DNA from: JAWOFN01 sp046497505 [NCBI: bacterium]
GTDB lineage: Bacteria; Blakebacterota; Blakebacteria; Blakebacterales
DNA length: 64,000 nucleotides
Assembly (NCBI GenBank): GCA_046497505.1
Contig: JAWOFN010000112.1
Span: 26,473-90,472 of the forward strand
Reading direction: 5' to 3'
The notes under the pieces were generated by a model. The model was not told the DNA's origin, searched no databases, and saw only the letters and a list, made by a program, of their open reading frames with translations. The position numbers were made by a program, and so were the translations under genes. This document shows positions 50,557 through 59,340 of the stretch, in pieces; within the stretch, counting starts at the first letter, position 1, and every line of letters begins with the position of its first letter.

Positions 50557-52217
50557 CGGGGTCCTCCTTCCCCTGCCCTGCGGACAGAGGGTCTCTTGCG
50601 GCCGGTGACCTCCAGGTCCGCCATGGGTCCGAGGGAGAGGGACCCGCTCAGGCGGTCTCCCTCGACCCTGGCGGTCAGGGAGAGGGGCCCCATGTCCGGG
50701 ACCTGCCCCTCCACACTGAGGAGGCCCTGCGAATACGTTCCGGAGACGGGGATCTCACCCATGGGACTGGTGATCTCGCCCGTGACCCGCTCGCCGTCCC
50801 GCCTCAGCTGCATGATCACCTGTTCGGACTGGCCCTCCATGGTGATGGAGAGTTCCCACACGCCGGCGATGGGCGTCGGAATCCCCGCGGAAGGGGGTGC
50901 GGGTTCCTGGAAGCGCTCCAGGCGGCCGTCCACGAAGATGTGACTCACGTAGGCGTCCGGGGAGGTGAAGAGGTCCCCGCAGGCCACGGTGAGGTTGGCG
51001 ACCTTCCCCTCTTCGAGGGTGCCCAGTACCTCCTCCACCCCGAAGAGCCGCGCCGGTGTGACGGTCAGGGCCCGGAGGGCCTCGTCGGCGGGGAGTCCCG
51101 CCTCCACGGCCATCCGAAGGTGGTCCAGGAACTGCCCGATGTCCCGCATACCGCTTGTGCAGAGGGCCAGTGTGATACCCTGTCCGAGGAGGGTGCCGGC
51201 GTTGCCCCGCACCGCGGCGGTATCCCGATCGTCCAGCGCCTCCCGCTCCTCGTCGGAGAGGTCCTTGAAGGCCCGGTCGAACCAGTAGCCCGTGACCCGT
51301 TCGATGGACGGATAATCCAGCGATACGATGACCGGAACGTCCATCTCATCGAGGAGGTCGGTCACCCGGTAGCCCTCCTGGGCACCGGCGACCCAGCAGC
51401 GGATCCCGAACTCCTCACACAGGGACCGCAGGCGCTTGAAGTCGTTCTCGGCATGGACCTGCACCAGGAAGGGCGCCCTCCCGGCGGCCTCCGCCGCCAT
51501 GGCTTCCAGTGCGGGCTCGTGGTCCGGACGCTCCATGCCGCGGGGGGCGCTCGCATAGCGCTCGTTGAGCATGGTGTGGTACTGCGCGTCGATGAGCGTC
51601 TGCCGCTGGAAGGCGACCACCGCCATGAGGGTGCCGGGGTAACCGCGCTGTCCCGAGTAGGTCAGGACCTGGATCACCGGGTCCTCCACGGTCATCGACC
51701 CCACGTCCTCACCCAGCAGGTTCATCAGGGCCGCCCTGCCCGAGAACACACCGTCGTCCCGGGCCACCAGCGCGGTGGTGAACCCCTGCTCCCTCCATTC
51801 CTCGAGGCCCTGATGACCGGGGTCGAACCAGTCGAGGGCGGAGCGGTGGGCGATGTTGGCTGCCGGCTCCCGCTCCTGCCGGGAGGGCAGTTCCAGCCCG
51901 GCCTGGGAGAAGGCGTCGATGAATCCCGGGTAGACGATGAGATCCGTGCCGTCCACGACCACCGCGTCGGGGGGCACCTCGACTCCGCTTCCCACCGCCT
52001 CGATGAGCCCGTCGCGCACCACGATGGTACCCTGCTCGATCACGCGCTCCGGCGCCGTGACCAGCCGGGCGCCCTGGACGGCATACACGCCGCCCGGGAC
52101 GAGCTGGGCATTGGCAGCAGGGGCTGCGGTGAACAGGAAGACGACGGCGAGGAGCAGCGTGAACCCGGGGATGCCCCTCCGGGGGACCGGTCGGGGCCGG
52201 GGTGCAGGTCTGATCAT
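50553..52217 (-). CDS. exported amidohydrolase-superfamily protein
   Basis: 554 residues. Signal peptide (GFTLLLAVVFLFTAAPAAN), then an imidazolonepropionase-like barrel: VVDGTDLIVYPGFIDAFSQA where the HxH motif should be, TTALVARDDGVFSGRAALMN, PARLFGVEEVLGTLEEGKVA. The metal-binding HxH is missing. A C-terminal extra domain of about 120 residues (SPMGEIPVSGTYSQGLLSVE) is beta-rich. Its start codon is close to the divergent gap; the downstream neighbour overlaps by four bases, so they form a pair. Confidence 0.85.
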   Translation of the reverse strand: MIRPAPRPRPVPRRGIPGFTLLLAVVFLFTAAPAANAQLVPGGVYAVQGARLVTAPERVIEQGTIVVRDGLIEAVGSGVEVPPDAVVVDGTDLIVYPGFIDAFSQAGLELPSRQEREPAANIAHRSALDWFDPGHQGLEEWREQGFTTALVARDDGVFSGRAALMNLLGEDVGSMTVEDPVIQVLTYSGQRGYPGTLMAVVAFQRQTLIDAQYHTMLNERYASAPRGMERPDHEPALEAMAAEAAGRAPFLVQVHAENDFKRLRSLCEEFGIRCWVAGAQEGYRVTDLLDEMDVPVIVSLDYPSIERVTGYWFDRAFKDLSDEEREALDDRDTAAVRGNAGTLLGQGITLALCTSGMRDIGQFLDHLRMAVEAGLPADEALRALTVTPARLFGVEEVLGTLEEGKVANLTVACGDLFTSPDAYVSHIFVDGRLERFQEPAPPSAGIPTPIAGVWELSITMEGQSEQVIMQLRRDGERVTGEITSPMGEIPVSGTYSQGLLSVEGQVPDMGPLSLTARVEGDRLSGSLSLGPMADLEVTGRKRPSVRRAGEGGPR

Positions 52218-52454
52218 GTCCGAAGACTCCTCAGGACGACGGGATCCCGATCGGGGAGGGCCGTCCCCTGGTGTGAGGGGGTGGGGTCTCGAAGGCAGTC
52301 AGGTCCGAAGGTAGTCCGACATGCGGAGGGATGTCAACGGCGGGCCCGTCCCCCCTCGCCATGACCCGCGCGGTACCGGCAATCTTAGTCGAATCCGGCC
52401 TCCGCGTCCCCTCCCGGTTGAACCCCCTCACCTTCTCGCTGAAGGCCCGGGCCA

Positions 52455-53306
52455 TCAACGGGGCTGTTTGTCCGTTCCGGCCCGGACGCGGCTCCCCCGG
52501 ACGAGGTCGAAGCGGGCCGCTGCATCCCCGCCGTTCACCGCAATCTCCACCAGTCCCGTACTCCCCGCCAGGGCCAGTGGGTCCTCCCGGTCCACGGCGG
52601 TGTAGGAGGGGAGCAGGCCGGGCACCTCGGCCGTAGTACCCTCCCTGCCCTCGACCAGGAAGGTCCCCTCCCCCGCTCGGACCGATGCCGGCAGGTCCCC
52701 GGCCGGCAGCGTGGTGATACAGTTACCGAAACGGTCGATATGGATGACCCTGCCCTCTCGGGGGGATGCTCCCGGCCGGGGCAGCATCTCCACGACAGGT
52801 CCCCCCGAAAGGTCCCCTTCGGGCGCCAGGCGGGCATCCAGCGGCGGCCCCAGTTCGGAGGGATCCACACCGCGGGCGAGGAAGGCGCCGGCGGGAGCGA
52901 AGACATCCCGGCCGTGGAAGGTCGCGCTGGGGGGCGAGAGGAGGAAGCGGCCGTCCTCGACACTCCACGCCTCCATCGATGCGCCTGCCCCGGCCGCCTC
53001 CCGGACCACCCAGGCGAGTACCCCGTTGTCCGGTGCCACGAAGAACTGCTCCGAGGTCCTCACCGCCAGGGCCTTCCGACCGCTCCCCACGCCCGGGTCC
53101 ACGACCACCACGTGCACCGTACCCGACGGATAGTAGCGGCAGACCGACCGCAGCACCCAGGCTGCGTGGAGCACGTCACCCCGGGGTACCCCGTGGGCGA
53201 TATCGACCACACGGACCGCCGGGGCGATCCCTGCGATCACCCCCTTAACGGCGCCGGTGAAGCCGTCCCGGTCGCCGAAGTCGGTGAGGAGTGTGAGCAG
53301 GCGCAT
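52455..53306 (-). CDS. SAM hydroxide adenosyltransferase (DUF62)
   Basis: 283 residues. Hydrolyses S-adenosylmethionine to adenosine and methionine using a water/hydroxide, the fluorinase-fold SAM hydroxide adenosyltransferase family. Signatures: LLTLLTDFGDRDGFTGAVKG, VHVVVVDPGVGSGRKALAVR, FFVAPDNGVLAWVVREA and later IHIDRFGNCITTL. The catalytic Asp/Arg/His set of this family appears in the second and third. Single gene with a 580-base gap on its 5' side. Confidence 0.93.
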   Translation of the reverse strand: MRLLTLLTDFGDRDGFTGAVKGVIAGIAPAVRVVDIAHGVPRGDVLHAAWVLRSVCRYYPSGTVHVVVVDPGVGSGRKALAVRTSEQFFVAPDNGVLAWVVREAAGAGASMEAWSVEDGRFLLSPPSATFHGRDVFAPAGAFLARGVDPSELGPPLDARLAPEGDLSGGPVVEMLPRPGASPREGRVIHIDRFGNCITTLPAGDLPASVRAGEGTFLVEGREGTTAEVPGLLPSYTAVDREDPLALAGSTGLVEIAVNGGDAAARFDLVRGSRVRAGTDKQPR

Positions 53307-53887
53307 GGGTGCCCTCCATCCTCGCTGGCAGCGTGCGGTTCGATCGGGAAGCGTCCGAAAGTCAGAGGGCCGGACACCGCCAGTCTATCGGCGGCGCCCG
53401 GCCGTGACAACCCGGCCCCGCTGTGGGGGTGACGGGACCGGGGCTCCTTCGCCTGCCGCCATCATCTGCGGCGGCGGGTCGGATACGAGTGCGTCGCGAG
53501 GCCCTCCCGCACAGGGGGGACCGCGGCGGTCCTGCTCTGCCGCCTGAGAGAAGCAGGGATCGTGCCAGCAGGGGAACGGACAGGCGTCCCACCGGGGGAC
53601 GGCAAGGGGGGGAACGGCAGCAGGATCCCGGTAACCCGCCACCGCACAGCACGTTGCGATGACCGATGTACCTCCCGGCCCTCCCCGGACCCGGCCTCGG
53701 GAGTCCCGCGGCCCCTACCGCGGGCAGGGGACCCATCGGACAGCCGACCGTGTCGGCTCGCTACAGTCCCGGATGCACCGTGTGGTCACTCCGAAACAGG
53801 TTGTCCGGACCGGGCGCATCTTGGTGGACACCGTCGGGAGGGGACTGCAATCTGTTGGGAAGCCGACCACAGGGATCGAGGGGACGC
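53307..53887. other. 581-base gene-free divergent region
   Basis: It separates the SAM hydroxide adenosyltransferase (minus) and PAP2 gene (plus). Except for the promoter at 53382-53410 I see only GC-rich sequence with short hairpins (for example GTCCC-ACCGG-GGGAC near 53587). No credible small gene or RNA family is recognised. Confidence 0.4.
53382..53410 (-). promoter_or_regulatory. candidate promoter of SAM hydroxide adenosyltransferase
   Basis: On the minus strand TTGTCA (53405-53410) and TAGACT (53382-53387) stand 17 bases apart, about 75 bases before the start codon at 53306. Confidence 0.4.
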
Positions 53888-54880
53888 ATGGAACAGACTG
53901 CTGTGAGAGGGGGGGACAGGGGCCGGGAAGACCGCACGCCGGCGGCGGACGGCAGCACACGGATCCGCTGGGAGTTCCAGGACATCGCCATGCTGAGCTA
54001 TCTGGGGGTCGTGGTCGTGCTCCTGCTGGTCCTGGGCGCGGGACTGGGGCGGCACACCCATCCCTGGCGCCTGATCATCTATCACCTCGCCCTGGCCGCG
54101 GCGGGGCTGGGCGCCCGGAGTCTCCCCCGCTGGTGGGACCATCCGGCGGCCCGTTTCCTGCGCTGGTGGTATCCCGTCATCCTGATGTTCTTCTGCTTCA
54201 CGGCGGTGGGCTGGATGATCCATATCATCCGGCCGGCTTTCGTCGACCCCTTCCTCCTCGACCTGGAGCGGGCCCTCTTCGGCGTGTTGTGGACCCCCCT
54301 CCTCCAGCAGTTCGCCCACCCGGTGCTCACCGAGGTGATGTACTTCTTCTACACCGCCTATTATTTCCTGATCCCCGGCCTGGGGCTGCCCCTCTACCTG
54401 GAGTGGAGAGAGGAGGGGGCGGCCGAACAGGGCCCTCGCTTCCGGGAGTACATGCTGGCCGTGACCCTCACCTTCTGGGTGTGCTACCTGCACTTCCTGG
54501 TGACCCCGGGGGCCGGGCCGGTCTTCTGGTCGGGCTACCCCGGGCCGGTACTCACCCTGGATGGGGGCCCCATCACCGCCTTCGAGCAGTGGCTCTTCGC
54601 CCGCGGGGCGATCGTAGGGGGGGCCTTCCCCTCCAGCCACGTGGCCGTCGCCTTCGTCATCGCCATCTATTCGGTCCGGTTCCGAGTCGCCTCGTGGTTC
54701 TTCGCACCGGTGGCCGTAGGACTCGCTATCAGCACCATGTACAACGGCTACCACTACGGTGTGGACGTGGTATGGGGGATCGCCGTGGCGGTGGTGATGG
54801 CGGCTCTGGCGCCCCCCCTCTTCACCTGGTGGGAGCACCGCCTGGATGAGGGGGGGCGGGGGACCCCGGAAGGAACTTAG
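53888..54880 (+). CDS. PAP2-superfamily membrane phosphatase/phosphotransferase
   Basis: 330 residues from ATG 53888, with GAGGGG before it. Six or seven membrane helices. The C-terminal half holds PAP2 motifs: GGAFPSSHVAVAFVIAIYSV (motif 2 with Ser-His) and YNGYHYGVDVVWGIAVAVV (motif 3 His and Asp). The first motif is not in its usual form, as in inositolphosphorylceramide-synthase-like members. It may dephosphorylate or transfer lipid phosphates, e.g. undecaprenyl-PP or phosphatidate. Convergent with the M20 peptidase, with two bases between stops. Confidence 0.87.
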   Translation: MEQTAVRGGDRGREDRTPAADGSTRIRWEFQDIAMLSYLGVVVVLLLVLGAGLGRHTHPWRLIIYHLALAAAGLGARSLPRWWDHPAARFLRWWYPVILMFFCFTAVGWMIHIIRPAFVDPFLLDLERALFGVLWTPLLQQFAHPVLTEVMYFFYTAYYFLIPGLGLPLYLEWREEGAAEQGPRFREYMLAVTLTFWVCYLHFLVTPGAGPVFWSGYPGPVLTLDGGPITAFEQWLFARGAIVGGAFPSSHVAVAFVIAIYSVRFRVASWFFAPVAVGLAISTMYNGYHYGVDVVWGIAVAVVMAALAPPLFTWWEHRLDEGGRGTPEGT

Positions 54881-54882
54881 CC

Positions 54883-56124
54883 TCAGCCGGACCCGATACC
54901 CAGCGAGCGGGCGAAGGTCCGGCGATAGACCTCGGCCACCGCGCCCAGGCTGGAGAGGTCCACGTACTCATCCGGCGCGTGGGCCCCCGCGCCGGTGGGC
55001 CCGAAGATGACCATGGGGATCCCCAGTTTGCGGAAGTAGCGGGCGTCGGTGGCGCCGCCCCAGTCGGTGAAGGCGTCGGGACGGGACCCGAGTACACCCT
55101 CCGCCTGGTCCCAGAGGGTCCTCACGAAGGCCTCGTCCGGATCGGTCATGTTCGGTTCCGTGACGCGGGCGATCCCCTCCCCCGAGGTGATGATGTCGTA
55201 TTCGACGGGGATCCGCCGTCCGTCCTCGATCTCCTCCGGGATGGCGTCCAGTACCTCCCGGACCTCCGCTTCCACCTCTTCGGGTGTCTCACCGGGGACC
55301 AGCCGCCGATCCACCAGGACGGTGGCGGTGGGGGGCACCTGGTTCGGAGCGCTCCCTCCCTCCACCCGGTTCACGCTCAGCACAGGATAGCCCACGGCCG
55401 GATGGAACCGATCGATGTGGTGTTCCAGGGCCAGGATGCCCCGGCTGGCGGCGGCGATGGCGTTGATGCCGTCCACCCGGCTCCGTGCGGTGTGGGCCGC
55501 CCTGCCCCGGAAACGGATCTTGAACTGGAAGATCCCGCGCTCCGCGGTGCGGACATGGAGGTAAGAGAGCTCTCCCGAGAAGATCCCGTCCGGACGGTCC
55601 AGCCGCCCCGACTCCATGGCGGACGCCACCACCCGGGAACCCGTCTCACCCCCCTTCTCCTCGTCCACCACCAGCAGGACCTGTACCCGGCCGGGAAGAT
55701 CCTCCCTGCCGGCGAACTGGGCCGCGGCCCACATCCCCGCCGCGCAGGAGGCCTTCATGTCGATGGCACCCCTGCCGTAGAGCCTGCCCTCCTCGATCTC
55801 TCCTCCGAAGGGCGGATGGCTCCAGGCATCCTCGTCCGGTACGGGAACGGTATCGATATGCCCGTTGAAGGCGAAGAGCGGCCCCTTCGGATCACCCGTC
55901 GTGGCGATGATGTTGGGCCTGCCCCTCTCCTCCTCGATGATCTCCACATCCAGACCGGCGGCCCGGAGCCATCCCTCGGCGAACGCCGCCACCTCTCCCT
56001 CGTTCCCCGTCACGCTGGGGATCCGCACCAGGTCCTGGGCCAGGCGGGTGAGGTCCTCCGGCACCGGGTGATCGACGGGGGCGGTGGAAGCGGCATCGAT
56101 TCGGGGATCGGGCGTGAACGGCAT
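54883..56124 (-). CDS. M20-family metallopeptidase (ArgE/DapE/CPG2-like)
   Basis: 413 residues. Zinc ligands typical of M20: FNGHIDTVPVPD (His, then Asp), GRGAIDMKAS (bridging Asp), LVVDEEKGGETGSR (Glu-Glu), and the later His near the C-terminus (TGAGAHAPDEYVDL). The dimerisation domain lies between (IKFRGRAAHTARSRVDGINA-like). Substrate could be N-acyl amino acids or succinyl-diaminopimelate; the sequence does not decide. Confidence 0.9.
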   Translation of the reverse strand: MPFTPDPRIDAASTAPVDHPVPEDLTRLAQDLVRIPSVTGNEGEVAAFAEGWLRAAGLDVEIIEEERGRPNIIATTGDPKGPLFAFNGHIDTVPVPDEDAWSHPPFGGEIEEGRLYGRGAIDMKASCAAGMWAAAQFAGREDLPGRVQVLLVVDEEKGGETGSRVVASAMESGRLDRPDGIFSGELSYLHVRTAERGIFQFKIRFRGRAAHTARSRVDGINAIAAASRGILALEHHIDRFHPAVGYPVLSVNRVEGGSAPNQVPPTATVLVDRRLVPGETPEEVEAEVREVLDAIPEEIEDGRRIPVEYDIITSGEGIARVTEPNMTDPDEAFVRTLWDQAEGVLGSRPDAFTDWGGATDARYFRKLGIPMVIFGPTGAGAHAPDEYVDLSSLGAVAEVYRRTFARSLGIGSG

Positions 56125-56189
56125 GGGTGCGTCCCGGATGGGGTGAAGACAGAGACGGCCCCGCGGGCTTGGACCCGGGGGCCGCGGGA

Positions 56190-56266
56190 TGGTGGGCGGC
56201 GAGGGACTTGAACCCCCGACTTCGGCGATGTGAACGCCGCGCTCTGACCAACTGAGCTAGCCGCCC
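56190..56266 (-). tRNA. tRNA-Val (CAC anticodon), CCA encoded
   Basis: On the minus strand the cloverleaf is complete: acceptor GGGCGGC/GCCGCCC, D arm GCTC...GAGC, anticodon stem CGGCG/CGCCG around loop TTCACAT (anticodon CAC, reading GUG), T loop TTCAAGT, discriminator A and encoded CCA ending at 56190. 77 bases with CCA. It lies directly after its own promoter (56291-56318). Confidence 0.95.
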
Positions 56267-56775
56267 GGCGGATCGTCGATACAGGGCCGAATAGTAGACA
56301 CTGGGGGACCGCTGTCAACGGCATTCGCCGCCTTCGGAAACTCGAACGCCGGTATCACGACGGGATGGGGTATCAGGGCACGCTGCAGACCCAGCGAGCC
56401 CCGGCCACGGGAGAGGAGTGCAGCAGGCTGAGCGTCCCGGCGCCGGTCGTCCTGACGGATGATGACCACCCCCAGACCGATGCCGAGAGCGTCCCAGACC
56501 AGGTCCTTCCCCGAGAAGGTCCCCTCGCTGCTCAGTGCGTCATGCACCTCCTTGGCGATACCCAGGCCCGCGGTGACACCCACCGCCGTCTGGATGGCAT
56601 GTTCCTTCTCCATGCGGTCCCGGGCCAGCGTGTAGACCGCGGTGGTCAGGAAGAAGCTCGTGACGAAATGGGCCGCCTTGTCAGGAGCGAACCATCGGTC
56701 CTGGGCCCGTGCCGAGGGAGGGAGTGTCCCGAGGAGGACACCAGCGAGGACCCCGGTCAGCACGAACCTGCGCAT
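56257..56775 (-). CDS. DUF2279/YfiM-like exported protein, 3' end runs into tRNA gene
   Basis: 172 codons. A signal peptide (MRRFVLTGVLAGVLLGTLPP) precedes WFAPDKAAHFVTSFFLTTAV and GVTAGLGIAKEVHDALSSEG, then KDLVWDALGIGLGVVIIR, the conserved core of DUF2279/YfiM proteins. These usually end soon after this core (about 105-115 residues). Here the frame continues about 60 codons through the tRNA promoter and stops ten bases inside the tRNA-Val 5' end. The last third is therefore unlikely to be conserved; a frameshift or lost stop after about codon 110 is possible. Follows the dgt-like gene by four bases. Confidence 0.75.
   Translation of the reverse strand: MRRFVLTGVLAGVLLGTLPPSARAQDRWFAPDKAAHFVTSFFLTTAVYTLARDRMEKEHAIQTAVGVTAGLGIAKEVHDALSSEGTFSGKDLVWDALGIGLGVVIIRQDDRRRDAQPAALLSRGRGSLGLQRALIPHPVVIPAFEFPKAANAVDSGPPVSTIRPCIDDPPGG
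56291..56318 (-). promoter_or_regulatory. tRNA-Val promoter
   Basis: Minus-strand TTGACA (56313-56318) and TACTAT (56291-56296), 16 bases apart, the best promoter in the region. A start around 56283 leaves about 17 bases before the tRNA 5' end at 56266. It lies wholly inside the 3' part of the DUF2279 reading frame. Confidence 0.75.
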
Positions 56776-56779
56776 CGGA

Positions 56780-58261
56780 TCAGATCTGCTCGCCGGGGAT
56801 GTAGAGTTTCTCGTACTCCTCGAAAGCGAACTTGTCGGTCATGCCGGCGATGAAATCGCACACCGTCCGGTAGAAGGCCGGGTTCACAGCATAGCGGGAG
56901 GCCTCCTCCTCCATCCGGCTCAGGGGGAGGTCCCGCATGAAGCGGATCTTCTCCCGCCGGGCGAAGCCGATCAGGACGTAGTCGGGGAGCTGGAGGGGAC
57001 GGTTCAGGTAGGCCTTGAAGAGCTTGCGGAGCAGGAAGACCGCCTTCCCGTCCATACGGCTCACGTTGTAGCAGTTGATGATGTTGTCGTAGACGAAACG
57101 CCGGAGCTGCCGGTACTCCCCCTTCAGCCCCTCATCCAGGCCTATGAGGCCGTGGGGCATCTCCTCGTACGCCCCCCGGAAGTCCTCCGGCTCTTCGATC
57201 CCGGCGGCTTCCGCCCAACCCCCGATCCGTCTCAGCCCGCTCACGATGGTGCCGGTCACCAGGAGGTGAATCAGCCCCCGGATGAGCTTGTTCTGACGGA
57301 GCAGGCGGGACTGGTTCCTGTAATCGGGGATGTTGTGTATCACGGACTGACTGATGGCCAGTTCCTCCACCCGCTCCAGGTCCACCTGCCGCTCACGGAG
57401 ACCGTCCTCCAGGTCGTGGGTCTGCTGGGCGATCTCATCCGCCGCCGCGACCGCCTGTCCTTCCAGGTGGGGCCCCCGCTCCAGGGGGATCCCCTCGGTA
57501 CGTACGTCACAGAGGACGCGGTCCCGGTGATAGCCGGTGTGTTTGAGGACCCCCTCCCGGACCTGGTCGGTGAGGTTGAGACCGGGGCGGTCGTAACGGG
57601 CCTCGAGCTGGTCGATCACCCGGAGACTCTGGTAGTTGTGCTTGAACCCCCCGAGCTTGAAGCGGACCTCCGAACGTACCATACCGTCCAGGTGGTCCTC
57701 TCCGCTCATGATGCGGCGCAGGACCTTCTCGCCGGAGTGCCCGAAAGGGGTGTGGCCCATGTCGTGGGCCAGCGCGACCGCCTCCACCAGGTCCTCGTTG
57801 AGACCGAGGGCCCGCCCGATGGTCCGGGCCAGCTGGCTCACCTCGAGGGTGTGGGTCAGACGGGTCCGGTAGTGGTCTCCGCCGGTCGAGACGTAGACCT
57901 GCGTCTTGTGCTTGAGCCTGCGGAAGGCCCGGCTGTGAACGATGCGGTCACGGTCCCGCTGGAAGGGGAGACGGTAGTTCTCCCGTCTCCCCTCCGGTTC
58001 GAGCTCCCTCCGCCGCGTGGCCCAGGCGTTCTTGAAGGCGTAGAGCGCGGTCAGCCCGTCATAGCGCGCCTGGAGCTCGGAGAAGTCCCGGTAGCTCCAC
58101 TCCCCCGAGGGTTCGGGGGACTCGTCCGGTTCCTCCGCCTCCTCCATGTGCTCCGCACCCGCGTCCTCCACCGCCGGTGGGAGTTCGTCCGGGACCTCCT
58201 CCCCGGGGACCTCCACCTGACCGGGTTCCTCGTCCCGGGGGGAGGGGGTGTCCCGGCTCAC
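56780..58261 (-). CDS. dNTP triphosphohydrolase (dGTPase family) with acidic N-terminus
   Basis: 493 residues. HD-domain deoxynucleoside triphosphate triphosphohydrolase that releases triphosphate from dNTPs. The core begins about residue 95: RDRDRIVHSRAFRRLKHKTQ, YRTRLTHTLEVSQLARTIGR (His), VALAHDMGHTPFGHSGEKVL (His-Asp pair), and VVYNIPDYRN-like later text. The first 65 residues are a Glu/Pro-rich tail with no counterpart in most members. Its start overlaps the YtxH gene stop by four bases. Confidence 0.92.
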   Translation of the reverse strand: MSRDTPSPRDEEPGQVEVPGEEVPDELPPAVEDAGAEHMEEAEEPDESPEPSGEWSYRDFSELQARYDGLTALYAFKNAWATRRRELEPEGRRENYRLPFQRDRDRIVHSRAFRRLKHKTQVYVSTGGDHYRTRLTHTLEVSQLARTIGRALGLNEDLVEAVALAHDMGHTPFGHSGEKVLRRIMSGEDHLDGMVRSEVRFKLGGFKHNYQSLRVIDQLEARYDRPGLNLTDQVREGVLKHTGYHRDRVLCDVRTEGIPLERGPHLEGQAVAAADEIAQQTHDLEDGLRERQVDLERVEELAISQSVIHNIPDYRNQSRLLRQNKLIRGLIHLLVTGTIVSGLRRIGGWAEAAGIEEPEDFRGAYEEMPHGLIGLDEGLKGEYRQLRRFVYDNIINCYNVSRMDGKAVFLLRKLFKAYLNRPLQLPDYVLIGFARREKIRFMRDLPLSRMEEEASRYAVNPAFYRTVCDFIAGMTDKFAFEEYEKLYIPGEQI

Positions 58262-58872
58262 TCTTCGTCGGCCTTCTTACCGGCCCCGCTCTTCTTCGAG
58301 CCGCCCTTCTTCTTCTCCTCCTCGGCCTCCTTCTCCGCCTTCTCGAGTGCCTCGTCGATCCGCTGCTGCAGCTCTTCCTCGCGGGACCTGAGGGTCTCCT
58401 GGAAGCTCTCCTTCACCTCGGCCAGGCGCTCCTTGATGCCTGAGAGGGCCTTCGTGGCCCGGGTGCGGGCCTCCCCGGTGCCCTCCATGGTCACCTCCTC
58501 CAGGTCGTCCTGGATGCTCTGGAGCCGGGAGCGGAGGTCACCGAAACGTTTCTGGACCTCTTCGGTGACGTCGGAGACCTGGTCGGCGGCCTTCCTGCCT
58601 GCGTCCTGAGCCCGGCCTTTCAGTTCCCGGGCCTTCTCCGTCGCCTCGGCCCTCCATTCCTCGGTGTCCTCCCAGGCCTCTTCGACCCGTTCCAGCAGTT
58701 CGTCCAGTCTCTCCCGGAGCTCGTCCATCTTCTCCTTGGCGTCGTCGCCCTGTTCCCTCAGACGCTCGCGGGTCTCCTTGCCGGAGCGGGGTGCGAAGAG
58801 CAGCCCCGCCGCCAACCCCACCAGTGACCCGAAGAAAAAGGCACCGAACCGACCGCTGCTTTCTTCACTCAT
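58258..58872 (-). CDS. YtxH domain protein
   Basis: 204 residues. The N-terminus has the YtxH pattern GAFFFGSLVGLAAGLLFAPR followed by SGKETRERLREQG: one membrane helix then a long charged coiled coil (Glu/Lys/Arg heptads) that ends in a Lys/Glu/Gly tail. Functions are unknown; such proteins occur with general stress genes. It is a member of the run TlpA-DUF948-YtxH-dGTPase. Confidence 0.88.
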   Translation of the reverse strand: MSEESSGRFGAFFFGSLVGLAAGLLFAPRSGKETRERLREQGDDAKEKMDELRERLDELLERVEEAWEDTEEWRAEATEKARELKGRAQDAGRKAADQVSDVTEEVQKRFGDLRSRLQSIQDDLEEVTMEGTGEARTRATKALSGIKERLAEVKESFQETLRSREEELQQRIDEALEKAEKEAEEEKKKGGSKKSGAGKKADEE

Positions 58873-58931
58873 CTCTCAATCCCTCCTGTACCGGATACCC
58901 ATCGGGTCCGGCCGTCTTCACGCGTGGGCCG

Positions 58932-59330
58932 TCAGTCGGCCCTCTTCTTACGATCTCTTCGCCTCTTCACACTGCCTGCCAGGCCCGCCACGGCCCCCAC
59001 CAGGGAGACCATCTTCACCGTGGCCTTCTCAAGGTCCTCCTCCAGCACCTCGACCAGGGCGCCCAGGCGTTCGGTCCTCCTGCGCACGCCCGAGACCGTC
59101 TCGGTGAACCCCTCGACCTCCTCGGCCGCACGACCCGCCACCTCGTTGGCGTGGCCGAGGGTGATGCGCATCTCCTCGGCCAGGGGACCGAACTCCTCTC
59201 TGAACTCCTGCAGCAGGCGTACTCCCTGGCGCACCCCCTGGAGCAGGCCGAGAAGGAGTGCCAGGATGAAGCCCGCCAGCACCAGCGTGCTGAGGGCGAT
59301 GACGACGAGACTGATCTGGATCGTCAGCAC
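58932..59330 (-). CDS. DUF948-like single-pass membrane protein
   Basis: 132 residues. N-terminal membrane helix (VVIALSTLVLAGFILALLLG), then a long helix (LQEFREEFGPLAEEMRITLG, VEGFTETVSGVRRRTERLGA) and a second weak hydrophobic part before a basic end (KRRRDRKKRAD). DUF948 and YtxH proteins commonly neighbour each other. Ten bases follow the TlpA gene. Confidence 0.8.
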   Translation of the reverse strand: MLTIQISLVVIALSTLVLAGFILALLLGLLQGVRQGVRLLQEFREEFGPLAEEMRITLGHANEVAGRAAEEVEGFTETVSGVRRRTERLGALVEVLEEDLEKATVKMVSLVGAVAGLAGSVKRRRDRKKRAD

Positions 59331-59340
59331 CTGTGTCCTC

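Noticed and set aside
47896-50943. 1015-codon plus-strand reading frame
   Set aside because: Antisense to the two amidohydrolase genes and hydrolase; no signature and it crosses three genes.
53307-53887. Possible structured RNA in the long gap
   Set aside because: Only short GC hairpins; no match to RNase P, SRP, tmRNA or riboswitch core motifs by eye.
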